A stretch of 26,959 bases of DNA from Setaria digitata. Taxonomy: Eukaryota; Nematoda; Chromadorea; Rhabditida; Setariidae. The notes under the pieces are model-generated. The model searched no databases, was not told the origin of the DNA, and saw only the letters and a list, made by a program, of their open reading frames with translations. Below, in pieces: positions 1 through 20,295 of the stretch. The stretch covers positions 1-26,959 of the forward strand of contig RCAB01000679.1 in the NCBI GenBank assembly GCA_003640385.1. The letters are read 5' to 3'. Position 1 is the stretch's first letter. Each line of letters opens with the position of its first letter. Made by a program: the position numbers and the translations under genes.

Positions 1-2380
1 TATATATATCGCTCACATTTTATAATACGTAATTTTGAAGCTTAAAAATCTTTTTCATTGTAAATTCCATTTTATTCAAATGTTTATTTGAAATATTTCA
101 TCCTTTTGTTTTGTTTTGTTTTTTCCTTTTTTTTTTTGCGAAAAAAAAAGACGAAAATATTGTTCGTGACAAATTTTTCAAGTTGTCACGAACAATATAA
201 TCATATGACATTTTTTTAAAATATTGTTCAAGAAAAATTGCACTTTTTTTGGCAAACAAAACTGAAGAAAAGGAAAAATAGATGCACTTCACTACTACTA
301 TTTTATTTTTAAGCTTAAAAATTGTTAAATCTAATGAAGCATTAAAAATTGGGAAAATTTTTGAATGGTTTAACGATGCCGCACTCAAAAGTTGAATATT
401 TTCAATAATTATATTTGTTATCTTTTTTAATCTAGATAACAGTAATTTATATGTATTTGAGCTTTTCTAAATAATGATTGATAAGTCCATTTTTTGTTCT
501 TGTTTTTTTGGGCAATTAAAATGGTGGCATTTCCAGACTTATGTTTAATACATCTAGCTGATTCTGCGAAGAAAATATGGAAATGAAAGAGTTTTTGCTG
601 AATGACATCAAAACAATTAGTTTGCTGCGTCTAGAACAATTGTTAATTAATTTCTTTCTTTTTTGCAACTGATATTACAAATGTAATTTCATAATTGTAG
701 GAATGAAATCTAAAATTGGAAATTTAAGTTTCATTTAATTTCACGATTCAATATTCCTTCAGAAAAACATTGAAAACTTCTATTAATAGAAATATAAAAA
801 CCTACTATAACTTATATCCAAGTAATTAGCAGAACTGGAAAACGAAATAAACTCAATGATTTTCTTTAAAATATCTGCTAATGGAAGCACTACTGATAAG
901 ACAGAAAATTGAAGTAAAATGTGACGAAAATTTTCTGAATATTCCTCACTGATTTGTCTCCTAACCGGAAGTACATCTGAACGAGATCAGGAATTCTGTT
1001 GACATCTTATCCTTTATCCACAATGAACATACTATGTTTTGAATTCTTGACATTTACAGCAGCTTCTTTATTTTGTAATTAATAACAAATTTTTCGATTT
1101 GCAAGAACTACGATGTTTGAACAATATCTGTTGGAAGAGCTCTTGATAGGACAAAAGATAACTCATTGTTTAATGAATAATTATCAATGAAGGCAATTTC
1201 GTCACAACAGAAATTTTACTTTCCATACGTTCTTTTTTACAAATTGTTCCTTTTTTCTCATATAAATTCTTGAAATTTTACTTCTTTTTTTTTTATTTTT
1301 GTTTTGCATGTATTGTAGTTTTTCGTCCTTTGAGATTTTCTCAATCCTTTTTTTTTGCGTCAACATCAATAATTACTAAAGTTATTTTTTTTTTCTTTTA
1401 CACTTTCAGGTATCTTACTAATAATAATAGGTTTGTTAATTTTATCTATAACAAATTTGAATCACAAACTGGATAGCCGGAAGTTGATTTTTGGTAGGAT
1501 TATAAGATCACAAAAAGATAGGAATTTTAATTTTTGCTTTTTGTTCCTTATTCAATCAATCACATCATTTCCATTCAGTATAAATAGTCCTGTAACTTAT
1601 GTATTTGATGAAATTCAATGAAAACTTTTATTTAGAACTTGTTTAATGCATGGAGTAGGAGGAAATTTCACAAAAGTTTTTCTTCTTCCTTTTTTCTTTC
1701 TGTTTAAATTATTGTGACATAACTTCAAATTTCAAGACCATGTTTTCCATTCGATAATTTGATGGCATACAATAATTTGGCTCTATATAGCTTAGTAATT
1801 GAAGTGACAATTTCGAAAAAAAAAAAAGATCGAAAAACAAATAATTTAAGGATGAATTTCGAATTTCATTTCTAATGAATTAGAAAGTAAAAAAAAAAAA
1901 AAGTTCTATGTCAACAAGCTTATTACGTCAACAGCAATCTTTTATCACACTGCTATGTGAATTTGATAAGCAAATTGACGGCTGCGGAAATGGACAAAAC
2001 GGAAGAATTTATAAAAATTCTATATGATAAAATATTGAAATGAAAAGATTGCAGTAATATAATTCAGGAGTATAAAATATTTCAAAATTTTAATTTAACA
2101 AGTTTTCACTACAAAACTGGATGGAATGAGTGAGAAAAAATAGAATTTTCACTACAAAATAATATAGCAAATGAATCAGAAGGAACAGAATTCTTATGGT
2201 TTTTTTTTCACCACATATTTTAATAATACATTTTTTTTGTCGTTAATTTTTCAATTTTTGACATGTCACTGATGAAACTGTTAAAAAACTATAGTTAGTT
2301 GTTAATGGTTTTTTAATTAATAAAATACAGATCGAAAAATTGATGTTTTAATTTTAAAAGATTTCCATAATTCATTCAAA
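1..2380. other. AT-rich gene-free sequence, left part
   Basis: No coding region can be supported. The short open frames here are rich in Phe, Lys and Asn, lack splice-flanked continuity, and follow the poly-T and poly-A runs. The only structured element is the hairpin at 157-198. This may be intergenic DNA or the distal 5' region of the Ca2+-ATPase gene downstream. Confidence 0.6.
157..198. repeat. Perfect 16-bp inverted repeat (hairpin)
   Basis: Bases 157-172 and 183-198 are exact reverse complements (core TTGTTCGTGACA / TGTCACGAACAA) separated by a 10-base loop. A related AATATTGTTC lies again near 219-228. Just to the left, about 130-149, a T run, GCG and an A run form a second, simpler palindrome. 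It is longer than expected by chance, but no known element was recognised. Confidence 0.8.
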
Positions 2381-2384
2381 ACAA

Positions 2385-2466
2385 AATACACTCACTCACA
2401 CACTCACACACACACACACACACACACACACTGGACACACACTGGTACACACATATACATATACAC
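2385..2466. repeat. (CA)n microsatellite, imperfect
   Basis: A run of about 13 uninterrupted CA units (2405-2431) is flanked by CTCACTCACA on the left and by imperfect CACACACTGGTACACACATATACATATACAC on the right. It is a simple dinucleotide repeat and probably length-variable between individuals. Confidence 0.95.
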
Positions 2467-2470
2467 GTTC

Positions 2471-3975
2471 CCGTATATACATGGAAACTGTAAATACCGG
2501 TTCTCATTGATTTTGTTCGTTTTAATAATATTTTCTAACGTAACCGGATGATACTTTTCTTATTGGCTTATAGACTCACATTTATCCGCAATTTTTGATC
2601 AATGTTAGTTAATTTAAATCATCAACAAATTAAGTGATAATTTTGCAATCAGCAAGTAACTTCATTACATGCATCAAAAATCGCAGAAATTATCTTAAAA
2701 ATCGTTTAAGATATTTGTTGATCGAATAAAACAGCTGTCAATTATAAATTTTCTTAGTTTTCAAGGAATCTTTTTAATTTGCCGCTATCTTCAGATTTTA
2801 TTTTGCATTTTAATCACTTTTTTCTAACTTCAAGGTTTAGATAAGATAGAGTTATTGGAACAATATATTTAAATCGAGTCAGAATAATTAAATTGGGTCA
2901 AATTATTTGGGCAATGAAAAAAAACGTGTCAATTATATTTAAGTTACATATTTCGATTAGAGAAATTATTTAAACGAAAAAAAAAATGTTTGTAATGTTT
3001 GTTTACTTTTTTTTTTTTTTTTTCAATCTATGAGTTGCTGTTAAAATTTGTTAATAGTATACTATCCACGGATAATTTTATTGCAAGCGTTGAAAAATTC
3101 AAAAAATTCTTTCTGGATATTAAAAAAAAAAAAGTGCTGTTTTAAACTAGTTTGATTATCGTCGGTTGATATGTTAAAAGTATTTGCGAGGTGTATTACT
3201 ATTTCAGAGCTTTCCAAAATATCACATTGCTCAAATAGTTGTATCTAAAATAATATATCTTACTAATTTCCTCTAATTTTTTTTCTCCTGAATTCTCAGG
3301 AATCGCTTTGTTGTGAGAATTTTTACCAAAATTTATTTGAGGGAAACTCATCACTGAAAGACAATTAAATCAAATCAAACATTAATGATGTACAATTTCT
3401 TTTTTCCAGCTTAATCCTAGTGATTAGTAAAAAAATAATTATGTGCAATATTAATAAATAAGCGAATTTTTCATTTTTACAGTGTTCAAAAGAAAATCAA
3501 ATCGTCTGGACTAGTCGGTGAAGTCTGTTATTAAATGGTAATTAATAAATTTTAACTAGCAGTTTTGACACTGCTTTCATAATTGATTCAAAGGACTAAC
3601 AAATACTTCTGAAATCAAAATGTACTGTTTTTCAAAACCTGTAGTTGCTAACAATATAATCTTCACTGATAGATAGCAACTCAAACCAAATAAAACCGCT
3701 CACTAATGGGTAAATGATGAAATTATTATTCTGAATTGAAATTAGCAATAATATAAAATACCTGAAAATGCCGATTAAAGCAAAAATCTTGACCAGTAAA
3801 AAAAATTTTTAAACTCTAATATGCCTAAAATTATTTCTTATTTAATGTGCATTAATCTTCCGTCTTTCATCTTTCCAATCAAAAATGACTTGAGCAAAAT
3901 TTTCCATACAATTTCTAGCTAACAATTGACTAATAAAAATAATCACAAATTACTAATAGTTAATTTTATTGTGTC
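2471..3975. other. AT-rich gene-free sequence between the two dinucleotide tracts
   Basis: I see no gene, RNA or splice-bounded exon here. There are several A or T homopolymers, for example near 3008-3023 and 3123-3133. Confidence 0.6.
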
Positions 3976-3997
3976 ATGATAACGGAACAACACATTT

Positions 3998-4071
3998 GTA
4001 TGTGTCTGTACCTGTCTGTGTATGTATGTGTGTGTGTGTGTGTGTGTGCGTGTGTGTGTGTGTGTGTGTGT
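3998..4071. repeat. (TG)n microsatellite
   Basis: TGTATGTGTCTG-type degenerate units grade into a nearly pure TG tract (4028-4071) with a single GCG interruption near 4048-4050. An apparent 114-residue open frame across this tract (3976-4320) is only the Cys-Val translation of the repeat and is not a gene. Confidence 0.95.
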
Positions 4072-4482
4072 CATTTCGTGGCAGTAGTATGTGTTTTGAT
4101 TAGAAACTTCAACAATTATCAACGAGTTTTATTAAAATCGACCGAATGTTGCCCAATCTACACTTTCGTTTTCTCACTTCCTTCTCTTCTTCCATCGTCC
4201 GTTCATCTACCTGTCTGTCCCTGCTTAATTACAGGTTATTTAAGATGGTATATATTTAATAATTACAGTTCTGTTCTCCCTGCATTCAATAATGATATAT
4301 TATATTGTTGTGATTATTAAATTGCCTACAGTATTAAATGTAAAATTTTGGCCATTGGAAATTCTTGAAATGCAAACTTTTTTCTTCTTAAAATTCTAGG
4401 TTCCTCTGTTGCATTGCTTTTAATAATACTATATTTGAAGTTGCTTCAAGTTCTCGATTTCAGTTTCACTCACCGACAATTT

Positions 4483-4525
4483 AAAAAAAAAAAAAAAAAA
4501 AAAAAAAGAAAAGAAAAAAAAAAAA
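4483..4525. repeat. Long A-tract
   Basis: About 25 A, then GAAAAG, then 12 A. It is a low-complexity homopolymer run and likely unstable in sequencing, so its exact length should not be trusted. Confidence 0.9.
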
Positions 4526-7189
4526 CGACATGATTTTTCATTGAATATTTATAGTTTTTAGAAACTGCGATTTTTTTAGAAACACTAATAAGAAATGTGT
4601 TCATGATAATAATTTTGATGGTAATTTTAGCAATAATTTATCAAAGTGATAAGTGTTAGTAATTTGATAGAGGAGTATCCCGAAAAATAATGTTAACTAA
4701 TAGACTGACGTAATTTTATAATATTATGAAGAAAAAATTGCCTAGTAAAAGTATCAAATAATTTAAAAAATAAAAAGATCCACACTATCTATCAGTTGAA
4801 GAAAGTATTTAAAGATTGATCAAAAATTATGTTATCATCAGAATGTCACATTTCATTTTCATTCCATCTTACCAAATTAATGAAAATTTTTTCTCATTTT
4901 AAATTTGTGTTTACAACGCGTTTCTGTTCTTTTCTTCTTCTTCACCGAAAAAAAAGTTTTACATATTTGTTAATAATTCTCTATTACATCGAAAACAGTA
5001 TAAATTTTAATTAGAAAAAGCGTTAGTTATAAGTACTTTGTCTTAAACATGGATTTACGTTAACATGAACTTTACTTAATTTCATTACAAGCAGTAAATT
5101 TTTTCTGCTATAAGTATTCTTATCTTCATAGATAGCAGTGAAAAAGCTAATTAATCATTTATTTCACTAATAATAGGCCTTTCTCCCTAAAGTCAAATAT
5201 AACTTCAAAGTATCTGAATTACCCAGTGCGACGTATTGATTTGAAAGAAAAAAAAAAAAAAAAAAACTACTTGTTATATAGAAGAAGCAATATAAACCAC
5301 TTACTGAGTATTAAAATATTAAAACTTAACTGAATTAAGGAAGTCAGAGAAAATATCCTATCCAATATTCAATGTCCCCAAATTATTTATTTCCGACTGA
5401 AGGAACAAAATTTTTGTGAATGACATCATTTGATAATAAATTTAAAATTTATGTTTTATCACTGCTGGATTTTTTGTTTATTTATAATGAATCTCAGTTC
5501 ATCGAACCTTTCCCTCTCTTACAATCAGCCTGCTTATTTAAACCTCAGTTTCATCGCCTCTGATATTTCTGTTAGATAAATCAGTTTGAATTGAGTGAAA
5601 ATAATGTTCTGTTCTAAGTCTCAGCAACTTTCTTATGCATTGCTAATTGTTTTTATCTATATTTATGTGTCATCACTTAAGCGATCAATTGCACCTTCAA
5701 ATATTTTAATTATGTTTTAAAATGTGAAATGAATCATGCTGCATTTCTGAGAAACTTTTTTCGGTGAATTATACAACTTTACTGATTTTTTTGAGCATTT
5801 CGGGATAAAAACAATGAGAAAATCTTGCAAAAGAAACTGGAACGAATTTCTAAATATTTTCTTGATTACAATAAAGTTATTATGCTGTTTGAATAGTGAC
5901 AAAAAAGTAAAAAGTTTTCTTTTTTCGTTTTTCACTCTGTTTATGAAATGATATTGCCATTAAGTTTATCTTATCATTCGACTGATTAAATTGTGATTTG
6001 GGTCTTTATATATCATTACAAGGGCTGCGTTCAACATTTTTTTAATATTGTTTAACGCTTCCAACAGCTGTGAAATTAGCTATTACATTCTCGAGATACG
6101 ATCCTAAGAGGTCGAAAAAGACACTTTTTTCAACAGAAAGAACTTTTTGGAACTTTCATATCTAAAGTGGCATATAGCATTATTAAAGTTTAAATCGAAA
6201 AATATTGTTAAACGGGATTTTTTAAGAATGATAGAGGAAAATTACATACCGCTTAATTCAGGTTTATTTGAAATGCCTGGGTTATTGCTGTCTTGTAAGA
6301 AAATTGAAACAAATCTTTTCAACTTATCAAATAGCCTGAGTGTAAATGAGTGTCAAATTTCATTTTCTTTCTAGGAAAACTGATATTTTGTCGTACTTGT
6401 TTGGTACCATTTAAAATTTTGCAAATTATTATAGTATTGAACTAATAATATTCAATAGAATAAGCGCTTTCGATGTAATACATGATTTTGCATCTCAAAA
6501 CATAGCCTCGCATTTAATTTTCTGTGAAATAAATAGTTTGATTTAACTTTTTTTTTTATTTTAAATACAGTAAAATAAAACCAAGAATTACAACCATTAT
6601 ATTGCTACTAGTACCATTTAACTAATAATGATAATGATTCTGCTTTTTTCACATTTTATAGATAATCAATAAACGAAAAAAAATGGCGTTGATAAATAAT
6701 ATAATGATATAAATAAGAACTAGAGCATTTTTCAAATTCAATTATGTTCATATTTTAACAATTTTTCAAAGATTTGATGCCATGTTTTTTCTATATTGTC
6801 TTTCAAAAAAAAAAAAAAGTTATATTAATAATTCTGTGATGATTTATCGAATAGTTTGATGACATTTAATTTGTATTATTTCAAATATCCCAAAAAGAAC
6901 AACGAATTATTTGAAAGGTTCCATTTCTTTTTTCCATATTCTTATTCATAACAATTGATTGTTTAAAAAAGATTGGAAAATTAATGAAATGACCGTAAAA
7001 TATTTAGAAGACGATAGACAAAGATGACAAAGAATTCAATTGATATTTCGGCAATGAAAGAGTAGAGAGAGGACACCAGATTTTCTGTTGTCTAGTAGTA
7101 GTAATAATTCTTTCAATCGCATGAAATTGTCATCAAGTGATCGATTTTGAAGAAAATCTCGATAAAACTGGTGTGCTATCATATCATTT

Positions 7190-7345
7190 CAGCACTACCC
7201 ATGAAACTGCTGCCCAGTCCTTTAGGTTTTTCTACCCATTTCCTCTTTTCTATCCTTTTTTTTTTCTACCTCTCTCTCTGATTTACCCGTTTTCTGCTTA
7301 ACCTTTCCTCAACCCAGAAAAAGATCATCAACCTATTTCTTTCCT
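7190..7345. promoter_or_regulatory. Pyrimidine-rich block upstream of the Ca2+-ATPase, possible promoter region
   Basis: About 150 bases are strongly C/T-biased on the plus strand, including CTACCTCTCTCTCTGA (GAGA-type on the other strand) and several CCTTT/CCCA runs, in contrast with the A/T sequence around. It lies 0.8-0.9 kb before the first ATPase exon. The regulatory role is inference from composition and position only; no TATA or initiator was identified. Confidence 0.25.
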
Positions 7346-8080
7346 GTTTTTTTTTTGGTATTACATTTCTAGGAAAGAGCTAATTTTTCACAATGTATGT
7401 TCTTTTTTTTTTTTTTTACAGAAAAGATTTCCTCCTTTATTCTTTCAAAATTTCATAATTAATTATTTCAATTAGAGTCATAAATATGCGTATAATTATC
7501 GTTGAATGGTTCACTTAAAGAACAATTAAATTGTCGCAATTTATTGCACAAATTAGAATAAAAGAGAAATTGTAATGATATTTCTTCTGCTCATTTGCAA
7601 AATTATTTTTGCTGTACAGTTATTGAAAACACAGTGCCTTAGGAATGAAAATGTCCAAAAGATGATTCAGCATTAAGTCAAGACAAAATATATCAGACCG
7701 TAACAGGCAAGAGGTTAGACAAGAGCATATTTACACTATGCACTGAGCTGAATCATCATTGAAAACGATGAAATTTCATTTGTTGTGTTTTGATAAATCA
7801 TTGATTAAAATATTTCACTCTTAATTTCAAATAACACTTGTCAATGAAATCGATGACAAATGTTTCTCGTCTCTTTTTTATTTCCCAATTTTTGTTCTTT
7901 TTTTCACTTTTTTTTTCTTGAATTAGTAAAATTTCAGATTTAATTCATCCCGAAGACTTGAAAAACTCGAAGGAGCAAAGTTTTTTTTTCTTTTTTCTGT
8001 TATAATTTCTTGTACGCGGATGAGTACTAGCGTTATTTCTAATCCGACGAATAAGATAATTTGTGGAAATCACCTGTAAA

Positions 8081-8085
8081 CAGGT
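8081..8085 (+). promoter_or_regulatory. Splice or trans-splice acceptor just before the Ca2+-ATPase start codon
   Basis: CTGTAAACAG ends two bases before the ATG at 8086. An AG this close to the start suits either a spliced-leader acceptor or the 3' end of an intron that separates the coding region from an upstream non-coding exon. The local pyrimidine tract is weak; a T-rich tract lies further back at about 7980-8000. Confidence 0.4.
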
Positions 8086-16476
<8,391 letters not shown>

Positions 16477-17067
16477 GAATCTATTTTATGTTATGTCATG
16501 CTTTAATTTCATTTCATTTCTGTTTTCATGAAATTCACTCATTCTAAACTCTAACTAACGTATTTTAGGTTCAGGTTTTTTTTTTTTTTTTTTTGATATT
16601 CAAAGGGTAGTTTTTTTTTCTTTTTAAGAAAAGAAAAAGATGCCTACTTTTGTGCCGTGTTTTCATACAAGAAAAGTAAGCACAGATTAATATGTACTAT
16701 GTGTTCTTTTTTCTTTATGAAAGATGAAAATATTCGAAAATAGTGAGGAGAAGTAAACTTTATCATTACACTTTCTTAGATATAGCACAAAAGTAAAATA
16801 ATTAATAACTTAATAAAAAATATGTCGTAATGCATGAATTAATTATATAATCATAGTACTAGCAAAAACTAATTTATTTCTCCCATTCTTTGGTAGTGTA
16901 TAAATTTCTTGGAATTTCTTTATTTTTTAAAAAATATTCGAATGCCTGTCATGCTCTTCATTTATTTATTTTTTTCGCTTTTCTCTAATCTAAAATTTCT
17001 TTTCAATTACAATTTTTATTCCTTTTTTTTTTCTTTTTTCTTTTTTTTTAATGAAAATATAATTTAG
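16477..17067 (+). other. PMCA 3' untranslated region and/or intron of a longer isoform
   Basis: No coding signal follows the TAA at 16474-16476 apart from the candidate exons further down. An AATAAA at 16812-16817 could serve polyadenylation of the short form. The rest is T-rich low-complexity sequence. Confidence 0.45.
16812..16817 (+). terminator. Possible polyadenylation signal for the PMCA short form
   Basis: AATAAA lies about 336 bases after the stop codon at 16476. In DNA this AT-rich the hexamer arises often by chance (another is near 17503), so the assignment is weak. Confidence 0.3.
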
Positions 17068-17094
17068 CATCGATAGCCCAAGAAGCTAGTGACT
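17068..17094 (+). other. Candidate 27-nt micro-exon of a long PMCA tail
   Basis: A T-rich tract and AATATAATTTAG precede 27 bases followed by the strong donor GTAAGC. It enters and leaves in phase 1. With an upstream donor inside exon 23 (GAA/GTTTGT at 16457) it reads TSIAQEASD and joins onward to 17325. The same donor type, GAA/GTTTGT, is used by vps-11 exon 16 in this window. Confidence 0.4.
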
Positions 17095-17324
17095 GTAAGC
17101 AAATGGTTGTGTAGATTGCTTTTATTTACTTCTCTTGAAATACTGATTACCTTCGGAAGCCTAAGAATATTTGGCAATCAGCAAAAAGGCACTGAATATC
17201 CATGAAGTCCTGCATTGCTTTCTATCCCTATTACCTCTTTCGTTTCCTTAGAATTCAGAAAAGCATAACTAAATAACTTAAATTTTTCCTTTAATTCCAA
17301 TGTTTAATTAATGGACATTTCCAG

Positions 17325-17398
17325 GGATACATTCCGCGAGACTCGATGAAGAAATTCGGATAGATAATATATCAAAAGATACAGCATCTGTCAAATTT
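17325..17398 (+). other. Candidate alternative PMCA exon, acidic tail segment
   Basis: GGACATTTCCAG precedes an open stretch that continues the phase-1 frame as WIHSARLDEEIRIDNI then SKDTASVKF. It may end at a GTATGA donor at 17399 (phase 0) or run one codon further to TGA at 17402-17404. It would place an acidic segment after the basic helix of exon 23. No homologue is recalled. Confidence 0.4.
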
Positions 17399-17404
17399 GT
17401 ATGA

Positions 17405-19511
17405 TGATACATAGATTGTCGCTCCGGAAACTGCCAGTAGTTGGCTTACATTATTTCATATTGCTAATGCTTTTATTAATGAAAAAGTAAATAAGTAAAA
17501 TATAATAAAAATAAAAACATTCAGGATACTCTCTTTCCAAAATTTCCATTTTTCATAAATTTGCGATAAATTTTCAATATTGTCGTTAGTTTTAAGTACT
17601 TCGTGTATATCAGGTTAATTTAGATTCTATTCATTTTCATATGATTTTTTTCTTTTAATTTATACACAATTTTTATCGTATTGCAAATGAAATTTTCTTG
17701 AATAATTTATACTCTCGCTGCCCAATTAATTTAATTTGAAATTTTTCTGAATACGGTCGGAATTTTCTCTTTTTTTTTAAAAACTTGATTCGAAAAAAAA
17801 AAGATAAGAAATTAAATAATGGACAACATAGAATGGTGTCAAGAATTCTTTTCCGCTTCAATGCATTTAAATTTAGCGTTTTGTGACTTCTTATTAGCAC
17901 ATTCGTTACTCATGTTCAGCAGTTCATGTTCATTTAAATAACACCGTTTTCTATTGTCTCTCAAATGTCATTATTTTTACAATATTTTACTATTCCTGAT
18001 GATTACAATGACAATTACTTTTATTGGTTCCTAATTTTTTTTTTGGTCTGTCAGTTTTATTTGATTACTGACAATCATTTTTAGTTTTTTATAAGCTATA
18101 CTAAAAATGAAATGATTAAACAATTTCGAAAAATGATGAACCAAAATAATCATCGCATGAACAACGGACATTATTGCCTTACTATGGTATACATTTTTTA
18201 GTTTAGAACTATTAATGTTTCTTTTTTCTGCCTTCTTTTTAGCAGGAATGATGTCTTGTTTTGTAATATTGTAGTAGCAAACATATCAACTGAAAGATTT
18301 AATTACCCTGAGAGATGCTTCAAATCAGAATAAAACTAGCAGCCCTCGAGACAATGAACTCATAATGACAATGTGTGAGAGTACCAGGGACCACTTGCCT
18401 ATATTGTAAATTTGGATTTTTTTTTTCTTTCGCTATAGAACCCTTTCGTCCGAAGATTCTACCCATTTCAAATCTTGGATGTAAGTATTGACTGAATGAC
18501 GACTGATTGTCGTTTTGTTACAGTTGTTAATTCAAGGTTACATTATTTGAAATCCTCAAATACATATATCCTCTGAAAGTATTCCGGTCCAACTCCCTAA
18601 AGTCGTGAGTTTCAAGCAAGTTTAGGAATTACAGAAGTGTGGCCCACGATTCAGTTTTTCATTGAAATAATATCAACGAAATTTAAATTTGCTATATAGT
18701 TGACACTGGATTGCGATTTTTGAGCATGTAATAAGTGGAAAAAGGAAAGCATTTTGTAAGGTTCATAGATATCAGTGGAAATTCGTTTAGACTTTTTCTC
18801 ATATAGTAAAAAAAAAATAGATCTTGCTTATGAAGCCATACTCATTAATCACTAGCACTAGCGAAACGAAGTTACAGAACGCAGTCGAAGCTAACTCACT
18901 TGCTTCCGTCCAATTTGGAGATTTTTGAATCTATCTCCTAGACTGAAAATTTGCTTTTTTCAAGGTTTCTTCCTCAGATAAGCAAGTAGCTAGAACGAAC
19001 AAGAAGGAATCGGGCAGTTTCATATATGTTACTTTGGTAGGCAGTCTTTCCAGAACTTTTTTATATATTTAACAGAGAAGAAAAAACACTTTTCGAGAAA
19101 GTTCGCGAATAGTTATTATTGTTATTGCTATTCTTATTATTTTTACTTCCGCCAATGCACAATAATAGTTCTGCAAGATGGAAACCTTAGACACTAACCA
19201 TACCGAGTAGAGCTTGACAAGTCTTGTTTCTTTATGTAATAGAGCATTTACGAGTGCTTGTCATTTGGCAGTAAAATAAAGTATGACGTTACAAAATATA
19301 GGACTAGTTCATATGTTAGCTTGTAAATTGCAGACAAATAGTAATGAACGATGCGTTTCTGTTCAGCTATAAAGGGAGACCAGAGGTACTAGAAAAGAAA
19401 TTATGAACAATTTCAAAACTCTATTCCCTGTACAGCACTCTGAAATTCTTGCATAACAGTAATCATAAAGTAAAGAAAAGAATATAAAGTATCTGCTAAA
19501 ACCTAGAGAAC
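17405..19511. other. Region between the convergent genes
   Basis: Apart from the candidate exon at 18278-18409 and an exon-like 18439-18480 (good acceptor CTTTCGCTATAG, strong donor GTAAGT), nothing else is supported. It presumably holds the 3' untranslated regions of both genes. I did not find a convincing polyadenylation signal for vps-11 on the minus strand. Confidence 0.5.
18278..18409 (+). other. Candidate terminal exon of a long PMCA tail
   Basis: After ATTGTAGTAG, 43 codons are open to TAA (18407-18409), reading QTYQLKDLITLRDASNQNK then polar sequence (SSPRDNELIMTMCESTRD) and ending HLPIL. In phase 0 it follows directly from 17398. The composition is coding-like compared with its surroundings, but the acceptor is poor (TAGTAG). 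If all three candidate exons were used, the PMCA would be 1201 residues, near the length of vertebrate long (b-type) forms. Confidence 0.33.
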
Positions 19512-20295
19512 TCAAATGTCCTCTTCAAAAGGATTCTTTCGATCTTCATCAACATCAAACGGATTAAGGGATCGTACAGATTTTTCGGTTCGCGGATTCA
19601 AACTCTTTGGGGAAGAAAAAGGATTACGCATCGCTGTACTCAATAAACTTGTCTCTGTGGGTGATCGATTCTCGAAATTATTCGGACTCGATTTATTCAG
19701 GAGACTAGCATCTGACTCAGGAATGTCCCATTCGTTTTCATTCTTGGCTCCTTTTTCTTTGGACCAAGAGTCAAAAAGCCCATTGCCAATATATGAAGAA
19801 ATGAGAGTCATGCAATCAACTGATTCATTTACCTGAAACTTCATGCTGTGTAGAGTAGAGACCAAATGTACCACTAAACCATTCACCACAATGATAACTC
19901 ACATTCTTCACTACTTTAGATCAACTGCTAATTACTTTAATGTTAGATTCTAAAAAATTACCTCGTTCTGAAACTGAACATAAGCCCTATGTGTGGAGAA
20001 ATCTTCTTTTTCATTTTGTATCCTGAAAGTACATAAACCACCTTTATCTTATTAGTTTGCAAAAATTAATTTACAAAACATTCTTGTATTGAATGTATCA
20101 CTGGAGAGTGAAATCGTCAGTAAAATAAACCTTTCATTAAAGCTACTACGTATACAAGCTGGGCAGCGGTCAGCCTTTTCACTATATGACTCGAGACAGT
20201 GAGCATGGTAGGAGTGTTTGCAGAGAAAATGTACAGCAGGCAACTGTAGAGAGGTATCACATGCAGAACATTTGTTCATTTGAAAAATTTGTACC
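19512..20295 (-). other. vps-11: vps-11 exons 20-22: RING-H2 and NPF-bearing tail
   Basis: Exon 20 (20131-20295) starts VQIFQMNKCSACDTSLQLPA and carries the whole RING-H2, ending CPACIRSSFNE. Exon 21 (19962-20022) gives IQNEKEDFSTHRAYVQFQNE. Exon 22 (19512-19832, stop TGA at 19512-19514) starts VNESVDCMTLISSYIGNGLF, which matches human NDSFSVIADYFGRGVF. It then diverges into a polar tail with NPF at 935-937, 955-957 and 965-967, ending NPFEEDI. In the class C core the RING regions mediate VPS11-VPS18 type contacts; that is family knowledge. Confidence 0.93.

Larger units (their letters stand above)
4072..8083. other. AT-rich gene-free sequence upstream of the Ca2+-ATPase
   Basis: No coding region is supported. 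It contains an A-tract of about 40 bases (4483-4525, with two G interruptions), other homopolymers, and a pyrimidine-rich stretch at about 7190-7345. The promoter and any 5' non-coding exon of the Ca2+-ATPase are expected somewhere here, but I could not place a transcription start. Confidence 0.55.

Noticed and set aside
98..388. 96-residue minus-strand open frame rich in Lys and Phe
   Set aside because: It runs through poly-A/T tracts and the hairpin and has no recognisable domain or coding-like composition.
3976..4320. 114-residue plus-strand open frame
   Set aside because: Its core is Cys-Val translated from the TG repeat; no domain, no splice context, no family resemblance.
18406..18438. 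33-base intron joining 18405 to 18439 to lengthen the PMCA tail further
   Set aside because: Phases fit, but 33 bases is far below the shortest confident intron in the window (70 bases); the frame more simply ends at TAA 18407-18409.
19516..19836. 106-residue plus-strand open frame
   Set aside because: Antisense shadow of the last vps-11 exon; its length simply mirrors the real frame.
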